A DNA stretch of 45,787 nt from Bacteroidia bacterium (GTDB lineage: Bacteria; Bacteroidota; Bacteroidia; Bacteroidales; Prolixibacteraceae), in assembly GCA_026391315.1 (NCBI GenBank), contig JAPLDT010000012.1:1-45787 (forward strand), given 5' to 3'. The translations under genes were made by a program, and so were the position numbers. The notes below the pieces were generated by a model, which saw nothing but the letters and a program-made list of their open reading frames with translations, was not told the DNA's origin and made no database searches. Positions 24,336-33,868 of the stretch are shown in pieces. Every line of letters begins with the position of its first letter. The first letter of the stretch is position 1.

Positions 24336-26921
24336 TTACTTAAACACCAGATGATTATTCTCCGTATCAATCACGATCTCCCCTTCTTTCTTTATGTTCC
24401 CGGCAAGAATCTCTTTGGACAAGTCGTTGAGCAAATATTTCTGCATCATCCTTTTCACCGGTCGTGCTCCGAATTGCGGATCAAAACCAGTCTCAGCCAT
24501 CCAGTCGATGGCAGCTTCCGTCATTCTTGCACGGTATCCACTTTTAGCGAGACGTAATACAACCAATTCGAATTGTAATTTGACAATCTGACGAATCTCA
24601 TCCCGGTTCAATGGTGCAAATACAATCACTTCATCAATCCGGTTGAGGAACTCAGGCCGTATGGTCTGTTTCAAGAGATCCATCAGTTCTCCCTGAAGAT
24701 CTTCCATAGCTTCTATCCTGTTTGTATCTGTCATCTGTTCAGTCCGCTCGCGGATCAGGTGAGATCCCAGGTTGGAAGTCATGATGATAATGGTGTTTTT
24801 GAAGTTGACTGTCCTCCCTTTGTTATCGGTGAGCCTGCCGTCATCCAGTACCTGTAGCAACACATTGAAAACATCGGGATGAGCCTTCTCTATTTCGTCA
24901 AAAAGCAGCACTGAATAGGGTTTTCTGCGTACCGCTTCGGTCAATTGACCCCCTTCGTCGTAACCGACATATCCCGGAGGAGAGCCAATCAGTCTGGTCA
25001 CTGAAAATTTCTCCTGGTATTCAGACATATCGATCCTGGTAAGCATGTTCTCGTCGTCGAAGAGGTATTCCGCCAATGCTTTGGCTAGTTCTGTCTTGCC
25101 CACACCGGTGGTTCCCAGAAAGATGAACGAACCGATCGGCCGTTTCTCATCCTGCAGACCGGCTCTCGAACGCCGGACGGCATCCGAAACAGCAGCGATC
25201 GCCTCATTCTGGCCGATCACTCTTTTGTGCAACTCATCTTCGAGATGGATCAGTTTTTCCCGCTCGCTTTGCAACATTCTGGAGACAGGAATACCGGTCC
25301 AGCGAGCCACAACAACAGCAATATCTTCCGCGTCTACCTCCTCTTTGATGAGCGATTGGGTACTTTGTTTCACCTTCAGCTGCTCTTGCAGGGTGGCTAT
25401 GGCAGCCTCTGCTTCTTTGATCTTGCCATAGCGGATCTCTGCAACAACGCCGTAATTGCCTTGCCTTTCGGCCTGTTCGGCCTGAACTTTCAGCGCCTCA
25501 ATCTCCTGTCTCCCCGACTGAATCGCTTCGATAAGCTCTTTTTCGGCCTGCCAGGTAGCCCTGAATTTTTTCTGATCCTCCTTGAGGTTGGCAATCTCCT
25601 CCTCCAAACGGGAGAGTTTGCTCTTGTCATTTTCGCGTTGAATCGCGGCCCGCTCAATCTCGAGCTGCGTCAGCTTGCGTTCAATTTCATCGAGCTCTTC
25701 GGGCAGTGAGTTCATCTCCATCCTCAGTTTGGCTGCGGCTTCATCCATCAGGTCGATGGCTTTGTCGGGCAGAAAACGGTCGGTGATGTATCGCTGCGAT
25801 AACTCTACGGCTGCTATGATGGCATCGTCTTTGATCCGCACCTTGTGGTGATTTTCATACCGTTCTTTCAATCCGCGAAGGATGGAAATAGCCGATTGAG
25901 TATCCGGTTCATCCACCATCACCAGCTGAAAGCGACGCTCCAGCGCTTTGTCTTTTTCGAAATATTTTTGGTATTCCCCCAGGGTGGTGGCTCCAACAGC
26001 ACGCAAGTCACCCCGTGCCAGGGCGGGTTTGAGAATATTGGCCGCGTCCATGGCGCCTTCGCTTTTGCCTGCACCAACCAGTGTGTGAATCTCGTCGATA
26101 AAGAGAATCACTTCACCTTCGGCCTGTACAACCTCTTGAATAACAGATTTGAGACGTTCTTCAAATTCCCCTTTGTATTTGGCGCCTGCAATCAGCGCCC
26201 CCATGTCGAGGGAGAAAATCTGCTTGCTTTGCAGGTTTTCGGGCACATCGCCACGGACAATTCTTTGGGCAAGGCCTTCCGCGATTGCGGTCTTGCCGGT
26301 GCCCGGTTCCCCTACCAGGATTGGATTATTTTTGGTTCTGCGTGAAAGGATCTGCAAGACCCTCCGAATCTCTTCGTCACGGCCAATTACAGGATCGAGT
26401 TTGCCTGAGCGGGCCTCGTCGTTGAGGTTGACGGCAAAACGGTTGAGGGAGTTGAAGGTATCTTCCGCGGTTTGACTCTCTACTTTTGAGCCTTTTCTCA
26501 ATTCACGGATGGCATCCTCCAGTCCTTTTCGGTCGACACCCTGTTCTTTCATCAATTTGCTTACGACATCACCGGTTTCCAGCAATGCCATAAGCAGATG
26601 TTCGACGGAAACAAACTTATCCCCCATCTTTTGGGAGAGGGCAATCGCTTTTTGAACAGTCGTATTGGCAGCCGTTGAAAGAAAAGGTTCACCCCCGGTT
26701 ACTTTTGGAAAACCGTTAATGATTCGATCGAGTTCTTTGGTGAAATAGACAACATTGACCCCGGTTTTTTGTAGTAGAAAAGCGGTGATGCTTTCTGCTT
26801 CAGATAGCAAACCCTTCATCAGGTGCGCCGTCTCGACCGACTGCTGGTTGTTGCCTGTGGTAATCTGGATGGCTTGTTGAACAGCCTCCTGTGCCTTGAT
26901 GGTAAAATTGTTGAAGTTCAT
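24336..26921 (-). CDS. clpB: ClpB disaggregase
   Basis: 861 residues, full length. The N domain ([19 protein letters not shown]) is followed by AAA-1 with Walker [15 protein letters not shown] and [20 protein letters not shown], the coiled-coil M domain (about 405-525, [17 protein letters not shown]), then AAA-2 with Walker [15 protein letters not shown] and Walker [17 protein letters not shown]. It threads aggregated proteins through a hexameric pore, working with DnaK, in the cytoplasm. Monocistronic; no HrcA/CIRCE-like element is visible upstream. Confidence 0.98.
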   Translation of the reverse strand: MNFNNFTIKAQEAVQQAIQITTGNNQQSVETAHLMKGLLSEAESITAFLLQKTGVNVVYFTKELDRIINGFPKVTGGEPFLSTAANTTVQKAIALSQKMGDKFVSVEHLLMALLETGDVVSKLMKEQGVDRKGLEDAIRELRKGSKVESQTAEDTFNSLNRFAVNLNDEARSGKLDPVIGRDEEIRRVLQILSRRTKNNPILVGEPGTGKTAIAEGLAQRIVRGDVPENLQSKQIFSLDMGALIAGAKYKGEFEERLKSVIQEVVQAEGEVILFIDEIHTLVGAGKSEGAMDAANILKPALARGDLRAVGATTLGEYQKYFEKDKALERRFQLVMVDEPDTQSAISILRGLKERYENHHKVRIKDDAIIAAVELSQRYITDRFLPDKAIDLMDEAAAKLRMEMNSLPEELDEIERKLTQLEIERAAIQRENDKSKLSRLEEEIANLKEDQKKFRATWQAEKELIEAIQSGRQEIEALKVQAEQAERQGNYGVVAEIRYGKIKEAEAAIATLQEQLKVKQSTQSLIKEEVDAEDIAVVVARWTGIPVSRMLQSEREKLIHLEDELHKRVIGQNEAIAAVSDAVRRSRAGLQDEKRPIGSFIFLGTTGVGKTELAKALAEYLFDDENMLTRIDMSEYQEKFSVTRLIGSPPGYVGYDEGGQLTEAVRRKPYSVLLFDEIEKAHPDVFNVLLQVLDDGRLTDNKGRTVNFKNTIIIMTSNLGSHLIRERTEQMTDTNRIEAMEDLQGELMDLLKQTIRPEFLNRIDEVIVFAPLNRDEIRQIVKLQFELVVLRLAKSGYRARMTEAAIDWMAETGFDPQFGARPVKRMMQKYLLNDLSKEILAGNIKKEGEIVIDTENNHLVFK

Positions 26922-27073
26922 ATCTTGTTTTTTGAAGTTTTCTATCGATTATTACTGGGATAATCAAATCATCGACCAAACAAGAAATCAGGACAATTTG
27001 ACAACAATATACTGATAAAGAGGCAACAATGTCAGATTTTGATGAAGTGGGAACAGTCAAAATGGCAATGGTT

Positions 27074-27316
27074 TCAACTTACCCACAAGTCAGAACCGGG
27101 AGTCGATTTGGTTACGCCCTTGTATCGGTATCCGGCTTTTTCAACAGCCAATTTGATCATCTCATCACTGACCTTGTCACCTTTCACACTTACATGACCG
27201 GTTGTGAAGTCGGCTACGGCATCCTGTATACCTTGAATTTGTTTGATCTCTTTTTCGACATGGGTGGTGCAATTTTTGCACTTCATTCCTTCGACCAAAA
27301 ATATTTTTGCAGACAT
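27074..27316 (-). CDS. Heavy-metal-associated (HMA) domain protein
   Basis: 80 residues from the ATG at 27316 (MSAKIFLVEGMKCKNCTTHV); an ATG three codons earlier is less likely. One HMA ferredoxin-like fold with the metal-binding GMKCKNC (C-x-x-C) loop. Stand-alone HMA proteins are copper chaperones or metal sensors that pass Cu(I)/Zn to P-type ATPases. No transporter is adjacent. A short C-terminal tail (GVTKSTPGSDLWVS) extends past the fold. Confidence 0.9.
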   Translation of the reverse strand: MSAKIFLVEGMKCKNCTTHVEKEIKQIQGIQDAVADFTTGHVSVKGDKVSDEMIKLAVEKAGYRYKGVTKSTPGSDLWVS

Positions 27317-27456
27317 AACTTTCAAATTTAAAATGTAAAAAAATGAATTTTGAACTCAATCCAATTTATAAACAAAGATGAGGATTTATCCCATCAAAAA
27401 CTGCGAATTTCAGTTAAAAGATGTATTTAAAAAGCTAAAATTTTCTTGGAAAATCA

Positions 27457-28200
27457 CTATTGGGCGACAAACAGATAGGTAATGGTGCCTCGCTCTTTCT
27501 CAGGAGCGCTGTTGTCGGGATTAAAAAGTGTCTTTTCAGCCGCTTGTTTGGCATAGGCCAAAATAGTGGGATCATTGAGGTTGGCTGGTTCGCGCGGAGA
27601 AGCCGACAGGACATCCCCATTTCTGTTTACCACGATATCTACAACCACCTCGCCGCCACCCTGAGCCAGGTAAACCGGAATCGGCAGTTGAAGATGATAG
27701 CGGTTTCCCAGCAAATAGTGAATATTTGATTTCCCCTTGAAGGAGGAGCGTTTGGCCTCCTCACGTGTCATCCCTTCGGTGCTGGCTACCGGCATGGGGA
27801 TATCCCCAATGACGGGAATTTTCTTTGCCAGGTTCTTGCTTACATCACTTTCCAGCTTTTTTGCTTCTGCCACCTCTTTGGCATAGGTTCTGTCGAAAAA
27901 TGGATCGCTGGAGGTTCGTCCGGATTGATCACCCAAATTGACGGCCCTGTTGGAGTTATTTGTTCCCGATTTTCCTCTGTTCAAGGCGAGGGACTGATTG
28001 CCGGCATCCATTTTTTCCTTCTCCGGGTTCGGTAATTTAACCTCTTCAGAAACCAGGTCCACGAATAGGGCATCTGAGGGTAGATCGAGGTTGTTCCTCA
28101 ATTCGGCAAACAAAAGGGATACAAGCACCACCAGGTGTATGACCAGTGTGGCTATGATTCCATTGATGTTGTCGCGGTAGAGTCTGAACAAATTTTTCAT
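27457..28200 (-). CDS. TonB-family energy-transduction protein
   Basis: 247 residues. N-terminal transmembrane helix (NGIIATLVIHLVVLVSLLFA, about 13-32), a charged Pro/Glu-rich linker, and a C-terminal TonB-like domain containing GGGEVVVDIVVNRNGDVLSA and LAYAKQAAEKTLFNPDNSAP. TonB proteins pass proton-motive energy to outer-membrane receptors. ExbB/ExbD are not adjacent. The family is assigned from layout and the domain pattern. Confidence 0.85.
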   Translation of the reverse strand: MKNLFRLYRDNINGIIATLVIHLVVLVSLLFAELRNNLDLPSDALFVDLVSEEVKLPNPEKEKMDAGNQSLALNRGKSGTNNSNRAVNLGDQSGRTSSDPFFDRTYAKEVAEAKKLESDVSKNLAKKIPVIGDIPMPVASTEGMTREEAKRSSFKGKSNIHYLLGNRYHLQLPIPVYLAQGGGEVVVDIVVNRNGDVLSASPREPANLNDPTILAYAKQAAEKTLFNPDNSAPEKERGTITYLFVAQ

Positions 28201-28286
28201 TCACGATTAAGGTTTCCTCGCCGTAAAATTACGTCAAAGAAATCAGATTTGAACAAAGCATCATATTTTTGGGAATGGGGAGGATG

Positions 28287-29117
28287 TTACTCCACGAACC
28301 AGTCGGGTCGGAGAGGAGGAAAGAGCTGTTTCTGGATGCCCTTTTCATAAAGGGAAGTGATGGCATCTCTCCCTATTGTTCCAAGATCTACCGAGAAATC
28401 ATTCACATACAACTGAATATGGTTTCTCATCACCTCTTCATCCATGGATTGCGCATGCTTCCTGACGAAAGGGAGCGAATCGTTTGGATTTTGAAGCGCG
28501 TATTCTACACTGCGCCGCAGGACCCTGTTCACTTTCAATCGGATCTCCTGAGGCAGATTCCTCTGGATGATGATGCCTCCAAGCGGAATGGGCAATCCGT
28601 TTTGCTTTTCCCAAAGTTCCCCGAGATCAACAATCTTTTTGAGTCCTTTGGTCTGGTAGGTAAACCTGTTTTCGTGGATGATTACTCCGGCATCAACTTC
28701 CCCCGATAGGATGACCTCTTCAATGTCTGAAAAAAGGTATTCCGTTTTCTGTTTCAGGTGCGGATAGGCCAACGAAAGAAGCAGATTGGCGGTGGTATAT
28801 TTTCCGGGAATAGCAATTTTCAGATCCCGCAATTCATCGGGATAGATTTTGTGTTTGCTGATGAGCAACGGACCGTTGCCAAAACCCAGGGCACTTCCGG
28901 AGGTCAATAGTTGGTAGGCTTCTGAAAGATAGGCAAAAGCATGGTAGCTCACTTTGGTGACTTCGATCGCTGCCGCGAAGGCCATTCGGTTCAACTCCTC
29001 CACATCGGCCAGATGAAGATCAAATCGCAACCCTTCGGTGTCGATTCTCCCGTTGACCATGGCATCAAAGATAAAGGTGTCGTTGGGGCAAGTAGAGAAT
29101 CCGAGCGTAAGCTTCAT
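28287..29117 (-). CDS. mqnD: 1,4-dihydroxy-6-naphthoate synthase
   Basis: 276 residues from the ATG at 29117, which overlaps the mqnB stop by one base (TGATG); an upstream extension in the same frame lacks family similarity. The periplasmic-binding-like fold begins MKLTLGFSTCPNDTFIFDAM, and includes AIEVTKVSYHAFAYL, GSALGFGNGPLLIS and GVIIHENRFTY. The enzyme converts cyclic de-hypoxanthine futalosine to 1,4-dihydroxy-6-naphthoate in the futalosine route to menaquinone. The catalytic His in HENR is retained. Confidence 0.95.
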   Translation of the reverse strand: MKLTLGFSTCPNDTFIFDAMVNGRIDTEGLRFDLHLADVEELNRMAFAAAIEVTKVSYHAFAYLSEAYQLLTSGSALGFGNGPLLISKHKIYPDELRDLKIAIPGKYTTANLLLSLAYPHLKQKTEYLFSDIEEVILSGEVDAGVIIHENRFTYQTKGLKKIVDLGELWEKQNGLPIPLGGIIIQRNLPQEIRLKVNRVLRRSVEYALQNPNDSLPFVRKHAQSMDEEVMRNHIQLYVNDFSVDLGTIGRDAITSLYEKGIQKQLFPPLRPDWFVE

Positions 29118-29809
29118 CAGGAGAGCTGTTTGATTTTTGCAAATTTGCGGAGGAAACGGAAAAGCTCGTCGGTGAGGTTTTCGATGGCAAGCGGGATGTC
29201 CCATTTGGTTGTATCCCTCGATTCAACATAATTGGAGATGGCACGAATCTCAAGGAAAGGAATTTTCTCATGCATACAAACATAAAAGACTGCTGCACCT
29301 TCCATTGATTCGACATCAGGGTCAAACTTTCCGGATATTTTCGTAATACTTTCAGAAGTCCCGTGACTGATATTTCCTGTCACCCCGTTGACCGAGGCTA
29401 GTTCCAATTCCTTGAAATGGTTAGGGTTCACCATTCTTTCATTTTCGAACGGGAATTGATCGCACTCCATAAATCCGGCATCAAAAAGAGACAGCACCCC
29501 ATTGATCCCTTCTATACCAAGGTCACATATTTGTTCGCTTTTTACATTGACAACGGTCCCAATAGAGAGTTCATCGCGGTAGGTTCCGGCTATTCCGGCA
29601 TTGATAACCAGATCATATTTTGTGGAATAAAGCGCTCTTGTTAGGTGATAGGCTGTAAAAGTCATGCCGATACCGGGAATAAGCAGATCGATTTCGAGAT
29701 CATACCATTTGTAGCGGAAGATATTCTTCCCTTCTCCCTCTATCTCAACAAGGTTCTCGAAAAACTGATAGAGTTCAAAACAGGTAGCTCCAACAAACAA
29801 AATTCTCAT
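29117..29809 (-). CDS. mqnB: Futalosine hydrolase
   Basis: 230 residues, nucleoside-phosphorylase fold. Motifs: VINAGIAGTYRDELSIGTVV, and VESMEGAAVFYVC (substrate-binding Glu-Met-Glu pair). It removes hypoxanthine from futalosine, the step before MqnC, in cytoplasmic menaquinone synthesis. It is translationally coupled to mqnD (TGATG). The rest of the pathway (mqnA, mqnC) is not in the window. A TACATTTG -7 box reads toward it on the minus strand (29850 to 29843), but no good -33 box is seen. Confidence 0.93.
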   Translation of the reverse strand: MRILFVGATCFELYQFFENLVEIEGEGKNIFRYKWYDLEIDLLIPGIGMTFTAYHLTRALYSTKYDLVINAGIAGTYRDELSIGTVVNVKSEQICDLGIEGINGVLSLFDAGFMECDQFPFENERMVNPNHFKELELASVNGVTGNISHGTSESITKISGKFDPDVESMEGAAVFYVCMHEKIPFLEIRAISNYVESRDTTKWDIPLAIENLTDELFRFLRKFAKIKQLS

Positions 29810-29985
29810 TCGGCTAAAACAGGTCTAATTAATTTAGCGGAGCAAATGTAAAATTTCCTTGATGCAAATTGAACCGCTAACTAACATTAATACTAGTTTT
29901 GGCGAAAAAAGTTAATAAAAGTTGTTTATTTGTATCCAGTTTAATTAAAAATTCCTATAACCATCAGCCTGAGACCTCTTCTGCG

Positions 29986-29993
29986 TATTTTTG
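29986..29993 (+). promoter_or_regulatory. folE -7 promoter box
   Basis: TATTTTTG fits TAnnTTTG, 37 bases before the folE ATG. The -33 region is not clear. Confidence 0.45.
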
Positions 29994-30029
29994 CAGAAAT
30001 CAGGAGTGGTTCACTTTAAATAGTTCAAC

Positions 30030-30656
30030 ATGCAATTCTCTTTACACAGAAAGAAGGCAGACGGTTACCAGAAAATAGAGCGATACCCCGAAGAAACCGT
30101 CACCAAAATGGCCGAACATTATCGTCAGATTCTTGAGCTGATTGGTGAAGATACTACCAGGGATGGGCTGGACAAATCACCCCTTCGAATTGCGAAAGCC
30201 ATGCAGTTCATGACACAGGGATACAGCATGGATCCCGAAGAGATGCTCCGTTCGGCGATGTTTAAAGAGGATTACCGCCAAATGGTGATTGTGAAGGACA
30301 TCGAGATCTACTCCTTGTGCGAGCACCACATGCTTCCTTTCTTCGGTAAAGCCCATGTGGCCTACATTCCCAATGGATACATCACAGGACTTAGCAAGAT
30401 TGCCCGTGTAGTGGAGGCTTACTCACGTCGGCTTCAGGTCCAGGAAAGGCTCACATTGCAGATCAAAGAGTGCATACAGAATACCCTCTCACCGCTGGGA
30501 GTAGCCGTAGTCATTGAGGCCAAGCACATGTGCATGTGCATGCGGGGTATCGAAAAACAGAACTCCGTAACCACCACCTCCGATTTTACCGGCGCCTTCG
30601 AAAAAGTGGCTACACGGGAGGAGTTTATCAGGCTGATCAGTTCGAAGCTGTCGTAG
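30030..30656 (+). CDS. folE: GTP cyclohydrolase I
   Basis: 208 residues. The zinc ligands lie in [20 protein letters not shown] and [15 protein letters not shown]; the GTP-site [20 protein letters not shown] is complete. It opens GTP to dihydroneopterin triphosphate, the first step of folate synthesis, as a cytoplasmic toroid. With folA and thyA elsewhere in this window it belongs to the folate/dTMP supply, but it is a separate transcript. It has its own promoter candidate at 29986. Confidence 0.98.
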   Translation: MQFSLHRKKADGYQKIERYPEETVTKMAEHYRQILELIGEDTTRDGLDKSPLRIAKAMQFMTQGYSMDPEEMLRSAMFKEDYRQMVIVKDIEIYSLCEHHMLPFFGKAHVAYIPNGYITGLSKIARVVEAYSRRLQVQERLTLQIKECIQNTLSPLGVAVVIEAKHMCMCMRGIEKQNSVTTTSDFTGAFEKVATREEFIRLISSKLS

Positions 30657-31078
30657 AGATGACGGAGTGACGGAAAGACTAGGACGACTGGGATGACTAG
30701 GAAGAAGGGGACGGTGATGAGATCAAGCGCCGGTCTCAGAGCAGGCCCCTGAGCGTAGCCGAAGGGCAATAGGAGATGAGGAGCCCGGGTCCCCGAGCGA
30801 AGTGGCATCCTGAGCAAAGCCGAAGGGACGAGGGGGAGAACGGAGCTGAGAACTGGGGAAATGAGAAGATGAGACCGGTCCCTGAGCGTAGCCGAAGGAC
30901 AAATTTTCTGACCACCATGTAACACCTGATCAAATCCAATCCCGCAGGTGCGGGACGAAATATTGGTAGCCCGGGGTGATCGCAACATTGAAGAATTGAA
31001 ACGGAGAAGCAAGGAAACGGAGCGCTGAGAACTGGGAAAGAGAGAAGATGAGACCAGTCCCTGAGCACAGCCGAAGGG

Positions 31079-31322
31079 TGAAAATAATGTGAAAATTGGG
31101 AAATATGAAAATGTGAAAATGGGCAGTCGCACAATACTAAATTTTCTGACCACCATCTGGATCCTTCTCAAATCCTACCCCGCAGGGGTTAAATGTGAAT
31201 AGCCCGGGGTAAAGCGACGAAGGAGCGACACCCCGGGTTAGGAAGGTTGCACCTTGAACCGTCTGCGAGCCCATTTTCAAAAATGAGTTGTTTCCCATGT
31301 CAGACGGAAGGGTGCAATTTTT
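31079..31322. repeat. ~245-nt dispersed element, direct copy, ending in a hairpin
   Basis: Matches the minus-strand reading of 16044-15811 across its length, including GTGAAAATAATGTG, AGCCCGGGGTAAAGCGACGA and AGCGACACCCCGGGTTA. The 3' part folds: TTGCACC (31247-31253) with GGTGCAA (31311-31317), and CCGTCTG (31259-31265) with CAGACGG (31301-31307), followed by five T residues. Confidence 0.85.
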
Positions 31323-31365
31323 CGAATTGAAGGAAAGTCCCGCAATGTAGAATTGAGGAGTTTTT

Positions 31366-31373
31366 TATCTTTG
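31366..31373 (+). promoter_or_regulatory. fabD -7 promoter box
   Basis: TATCTTTG matches TAnnTTTG exactly, 28 bases before the fabD ATG. A TTTG -33 box is not evident at the right distance. Confidence 0.55.
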
Positions 31374-31401
31374 CAGCCAAATAACCAGAAAATAGTTAAG
31401 A

Positions 31402-32292
31402 ATGAAAGCATACGTTTTCCCCGGTCAGGGAGCCCAGTTTGTCGGAATGGGAAAAGATCTTTACGACAACTCTCCCGAAGCCAAAACCCTCTTCGAAAAG
31501 GCCAACGAAATTTTGGGTTTCAACATCACCGACATCATGTTTGGCGGAACCGATGAAGAGCTCAAGCAAACGAAAGTCACTCAGCCCGCCATATTTTTGC
31601 ACTCCGTTCTGCTGGCAAAAACAATGGGTGCAGCATTTCAACCCGATATGGTAGCCGGACATTCACTCGGCGAATTTTCCGCTTTGGTAGCTGCAAATGC
31701 TCTCTCCTTCGAAGACGGACTGCTGCTTGTTTCCAAGAGAGCTTTGGCCATGCAGAAAGCCTGCGAGGTCGAACCCTCCACCATGGCAGCCATCCTGGGT
31801 GTGGACGATGCGATCGTTGAACAGGTTTGTGCCGAAATTGATGAGGTCGTTGTTCCTGCCAATTACAACTGCCCCGGACAGCTGGTGATCTCCGGATCCA
31901 TTGAAGGGGTTGACAAAGCTTGCGTTCGTCTGACCGAACTGGGAGCCAAGCGCGCGCTCCGGCTCAATGTAGGAGGCGCTTTTCACTCACCACTGATGGA
32001 ACCCGCCCGCACCGAACTGGCAGAGGCAATCAATTCCACAGAATTCAAAGCACCTGTTTGCCCTGTTTACCAGAATGTCAATGCCTCACCGGTTTCTGAC
32101 CCTGCCGAAATCAGAGCCAACCTGATTGCCCAACTGACGGCGCCCGTTCGCTGGACACAGACTGTTGTCAACATGCTGGCCGATGGGGCAGATTCTTTCA
32201 CAGAAGTTGGTCCCGGAAGCGCACTGCAAGGGATGATCAAGAAAGTGGACCGGGCTGTACAGACGAGCGGGATAAGCGCCTTTCAGGCTTGA
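31402..32292 (+). CDS. fabD: Malonyl-CoA:ACP transacylase
   Basis: 296 residues, alpha/beta-hydrolase-like fold. The start MKAYVFPGQGAQFVGMGKDL has the GQGxQ motif. The nucleophile serine is in VAGHSLGEFSAL and the catalytic His in VGGAFHSPLM. It loads malonate onto acyl carrier protein for fatty-acid chain extension in the cytoplasm. It is separate from other fab genes. The -7 box is at 31366, and a repeat-derived hairpin with a T tract (31247-31322) lies just before it. Confidence 0.97.
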   Translation: MKAYVFPGQGAQFVGMGKDLYDNSPEAKTLFEKANEILGFNITDIMFGGTDEELKQTKVTQPAIFLHSVLLAKTMGAAFQPDMVAGHSLGEFSALVAANALSFEDGLLLVSKRALAMQKACEVEPSTMAAILGVDDAIVEQVCAEIDEVVVPANYNCPGQLVISGSIEGVDKACVRLTELGAKRALRLNVGGAFHSPLMEPARTELAEAINSTEFKAPVCPVYQNVNASPVSDPAEIRANLIAQLTAPVRWTQTVVNMLADGADSFTEVGPGSALQGMIKKVDRAVQTSGISAFQA

Positions 32293-32390
32293 TTACAAAT
32301 TAAAGATTACAAATTACAAATTGTGGGGAGTTGTGCAACACGTGCATTGCTCCCTTGATTTTTAATCTTTAATTTGTAATTTGTAATTTT
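32292..32390. repeat. AAATTACAAATT inverted repeat between fabD and cas6
   Basis: ATTACAAATTAAAGATTACA (from 32294), then AATTACAAATT, faces the reverse-complement series TTTTTAATCTTTAATTTG and TAATTTGTAATTTT, ending at 32390. A long AT-rich hairpin is possible. The same 7-mer phrase occurs at 44188-44211. Confidence 0.75.
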
Positions 32391-32396
32391 ACCTTG

Positions 32397-33167
32397 ATGC
32401 GCTACAAATTCACATTGAAGCTGGTTGATCCCCGCCGCAATATTCTGCCGGTGAACTATCAGTTTGAGTTGGGTTCATGGTTTTATCGCATGGTCAACCA
32501 GCCGGATACCGCTCTCCATGCTTATCTCGTTGCTTCCGGGTACGTTATGAAGGAAGTGCCCTTTCGCAATTTTGTCTTTTCTCATCTGATGGTTCCCGAT
32601 CGGAAAATCGAAGGCGACCGGCTTTTGATTCAAAGCGAAAGAGTAGGGCTCATTTTCTCTACCATTCCGGATGAATCTTTGGCTCCTTTGGTCATGGAAT
32701 GTTTTCAAAAGAGACACTTCCTGTTGGGGGACCGCATCTCACAAGTCTCCTTTCTGGTCGAAGCGGTTGAACGGTTACCGGAACCGGAGTTTACCGACAA
32801 AATGACTTTCAAAACACTTTCGCCGCTTCACCTCACAATGAAGATACATGGTCGGAAGAATGAGCTTTTCCTCTCTCCCGAAACTTCCGGTTACGCCCGC
32901 TTTTTTTACGAGAACCTTCACCAGAAATTCAGGCTGCTGAACGGCTTCGACCATCCGCACGACCCGCTGGCCGGGAAATTCAAGCTAAGATCGCCCGTTA
33001 CCCAGAAGGGAATTACTGTGCAATCGGGCAATCCAGGCCAAAATAAACTCATAGGTTATCAGTTGCGATTCAGATTACAGGCCGATCCTTCCTTGTTAAA
33101 AGTCGGTTATTACCTCGGTTTTGGCGAGAAAAACCATTTGGGGTTTGGGTGCTGCGAAATTCTTTAA
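32397..33167 (+). CDS. cas6: Cas6-like CRISPR RNA endoribonuclease, orphan
   Basis: 256 residues from the ATG at 32397 (MRYKFTLKLVDPRRNILPVN). Two RAMP (ferredoxin-like) halves. The glycine-rich C-terminal loop GYYLGFGEKNHLGFGCCEIL is the Cas6 signature, and His41 in ALHAYLVASGY lies where the catalytic His usually sits. Cas6 cuts precursor CRISPR RNA within repeats in type I and III systems. No array and no other cas gene is in the window; the flanks are fabD and a truncated exported protein. It may process an array elsewhere on the chromosome, or be a leftover. Confidence 0.88.
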   Translation: MRYKFTLKLVDPRRNILPVNYQFELGSWFYRMVNQPDTALHAYLVASGYVMKEVPFRNFVFSHLMVPDRKIEGDRLLIQSERVGLIFSTIPDESLAPLVMECFQKRHFLLGDRISQVSFLVEAVERLPEPEFTDKMTFKTLSPLHLTMKIHGRKNELFLSPETSGYARFFYENLHQKFRLLNGFDHPHDPLAGKFKLRSPVTQKGITVQSGNPGQNKLIGYQLRFRLQADPSLLKVGYYLGFGEKNHLGFGCCEIL

Positions 33168-33487
33168 ATTCCCTTGGCAATTTATCGGGAAGCCTATCAT
33201 TCCTGCTTTACATCGCAAAAACACATGTTTAACATTATTTAACATACGTGGGGGTAACCTTTTTACTCTTTTGGGTATTAAACATAAATGCGAGTCAGAT
33301 TTTCAACCAAATGAAATACCCATATGGCAATATCCACATCAACCGGAAATGATTATATGGGTATTAGCTTCGCTGATCTTCGATTCCATCTGGCAATTAA
33401 AAAATAAATTTTTAGCAGATGGAAGTTCAATCCGTTTTCTGAACCTTATAACAATGTTTTTTTATAAACATTTTAATACCCCTGAAA
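33168..33487. other. AT-rich spacer with two hairpins after cas6
   Basis: AATACCCATAT (33315-33325) pairs with ATATGGGTATT (33355-33365); TTCCATCTG (33384-33392) pairs with CAGATGGAA (33416-33424). No direct repeats spaced as in a CRISPR array were found. A 159-codon plus-strand frame crosses it but has no recognisable family. Confidence 0.6.
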
Positions 33488-33718
33488 ATGAAGGATCGCA
33501 ACAACCTGAAATTGTTTTTTGTATCCGTATTGTTGTTGATTCCCGTTTACAAGAAGCATTTTACCCAGGAAGAGGTGAAGGCCATTGTCGCTTTTTATGA
33601 AACCCCTGCCGGGAAAAAATTGGCGGAAAAGACCCCGATGGTCACCATGGAATCGATGCAACTCTCCCAGACATGGGCCATGTCACTGATGGGAAAAATA
33701 CAGGCCTATCTTAACTGA
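33488..33718 (+). pseudogene. Truncated DUF2059-type exported protein
   Basis: 76 residues. A signal-like start (MKDRNNLKLFFVSVLLLIPV) runs directly into the C-terminal half of DUF2059: KKHFTQEEVKAIVAFYETPA, GKKLAEKTP, ESMQLSQTWA. Full DUF2059 proteins have roughly 80 more residues between signal and this block. The frame is open, so it could still make a short exported protein, but an internal deletion is the simpler reading. It sits at the left edge of the peptide island. Confidence 0.6.
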
Positions 33719-33796
33719 TTGGGGCAGAGTAACTACATAGTTTGTCTTTTCAACACTAAACCAACTTAATATGAGCCACAACAAATTCGTTTGAAA

Positions 33797-33868
33797 GGCC
33801 GCACCGGATCCCAACACCCTGCTGCGTCGCGAAAACTTGCCGGGTATATGCTGCTCACCGGTGCGGCC
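33797..33868. repeat. GC-rich 11-bp inverted repeat before the peptide gene
   Basis: GGCCGCACCGG (33797-33807) and CCGGTGCGGCC (33858-33868) are perfect reverse complements with 50 bases between. The surrounding 33780-33915 block is GC-rich within AT-rich sequence. It contains broken reading frames, one ending in LELSIFQEQTLGG then stop (33875-33916). Confidence 0.7.

Larger units (their letters stand above)
30657..31401. other. 745-nt repeat-mosaic spacer between folE and fabD
   Basis: It contains octamer-type phrases (30657-30715); four copies of CCTGAGCGTAGCCGAAGG-type phrases at about 30748, 30803, 30881 and 31060; a partial (30900-30982) and a full (31079-31322) copy of the dispersed element; and the fabD -7 box. 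No gene is called; long frames here are read-throughs of repeats. Confidence 0.8.

Noticed and set aside
30434-31171. 245-codon minus-strand frame in the folE-fabD spacer
   Set aside because: It translates repeat phrases and the folE end backwards and has no domain.
33168-33487. Possible CRISPR array next to Cas6
   Set aside because: The two hairpins differ in sequence, no direct repeats with regular spacing exist, and there are no spacers.
33121-33600. 159-codon plus-strand frame after cas6
   Set aside because: It overlaps cas6 and the truncated DUF2059 gene in other frames and has no family similarity.
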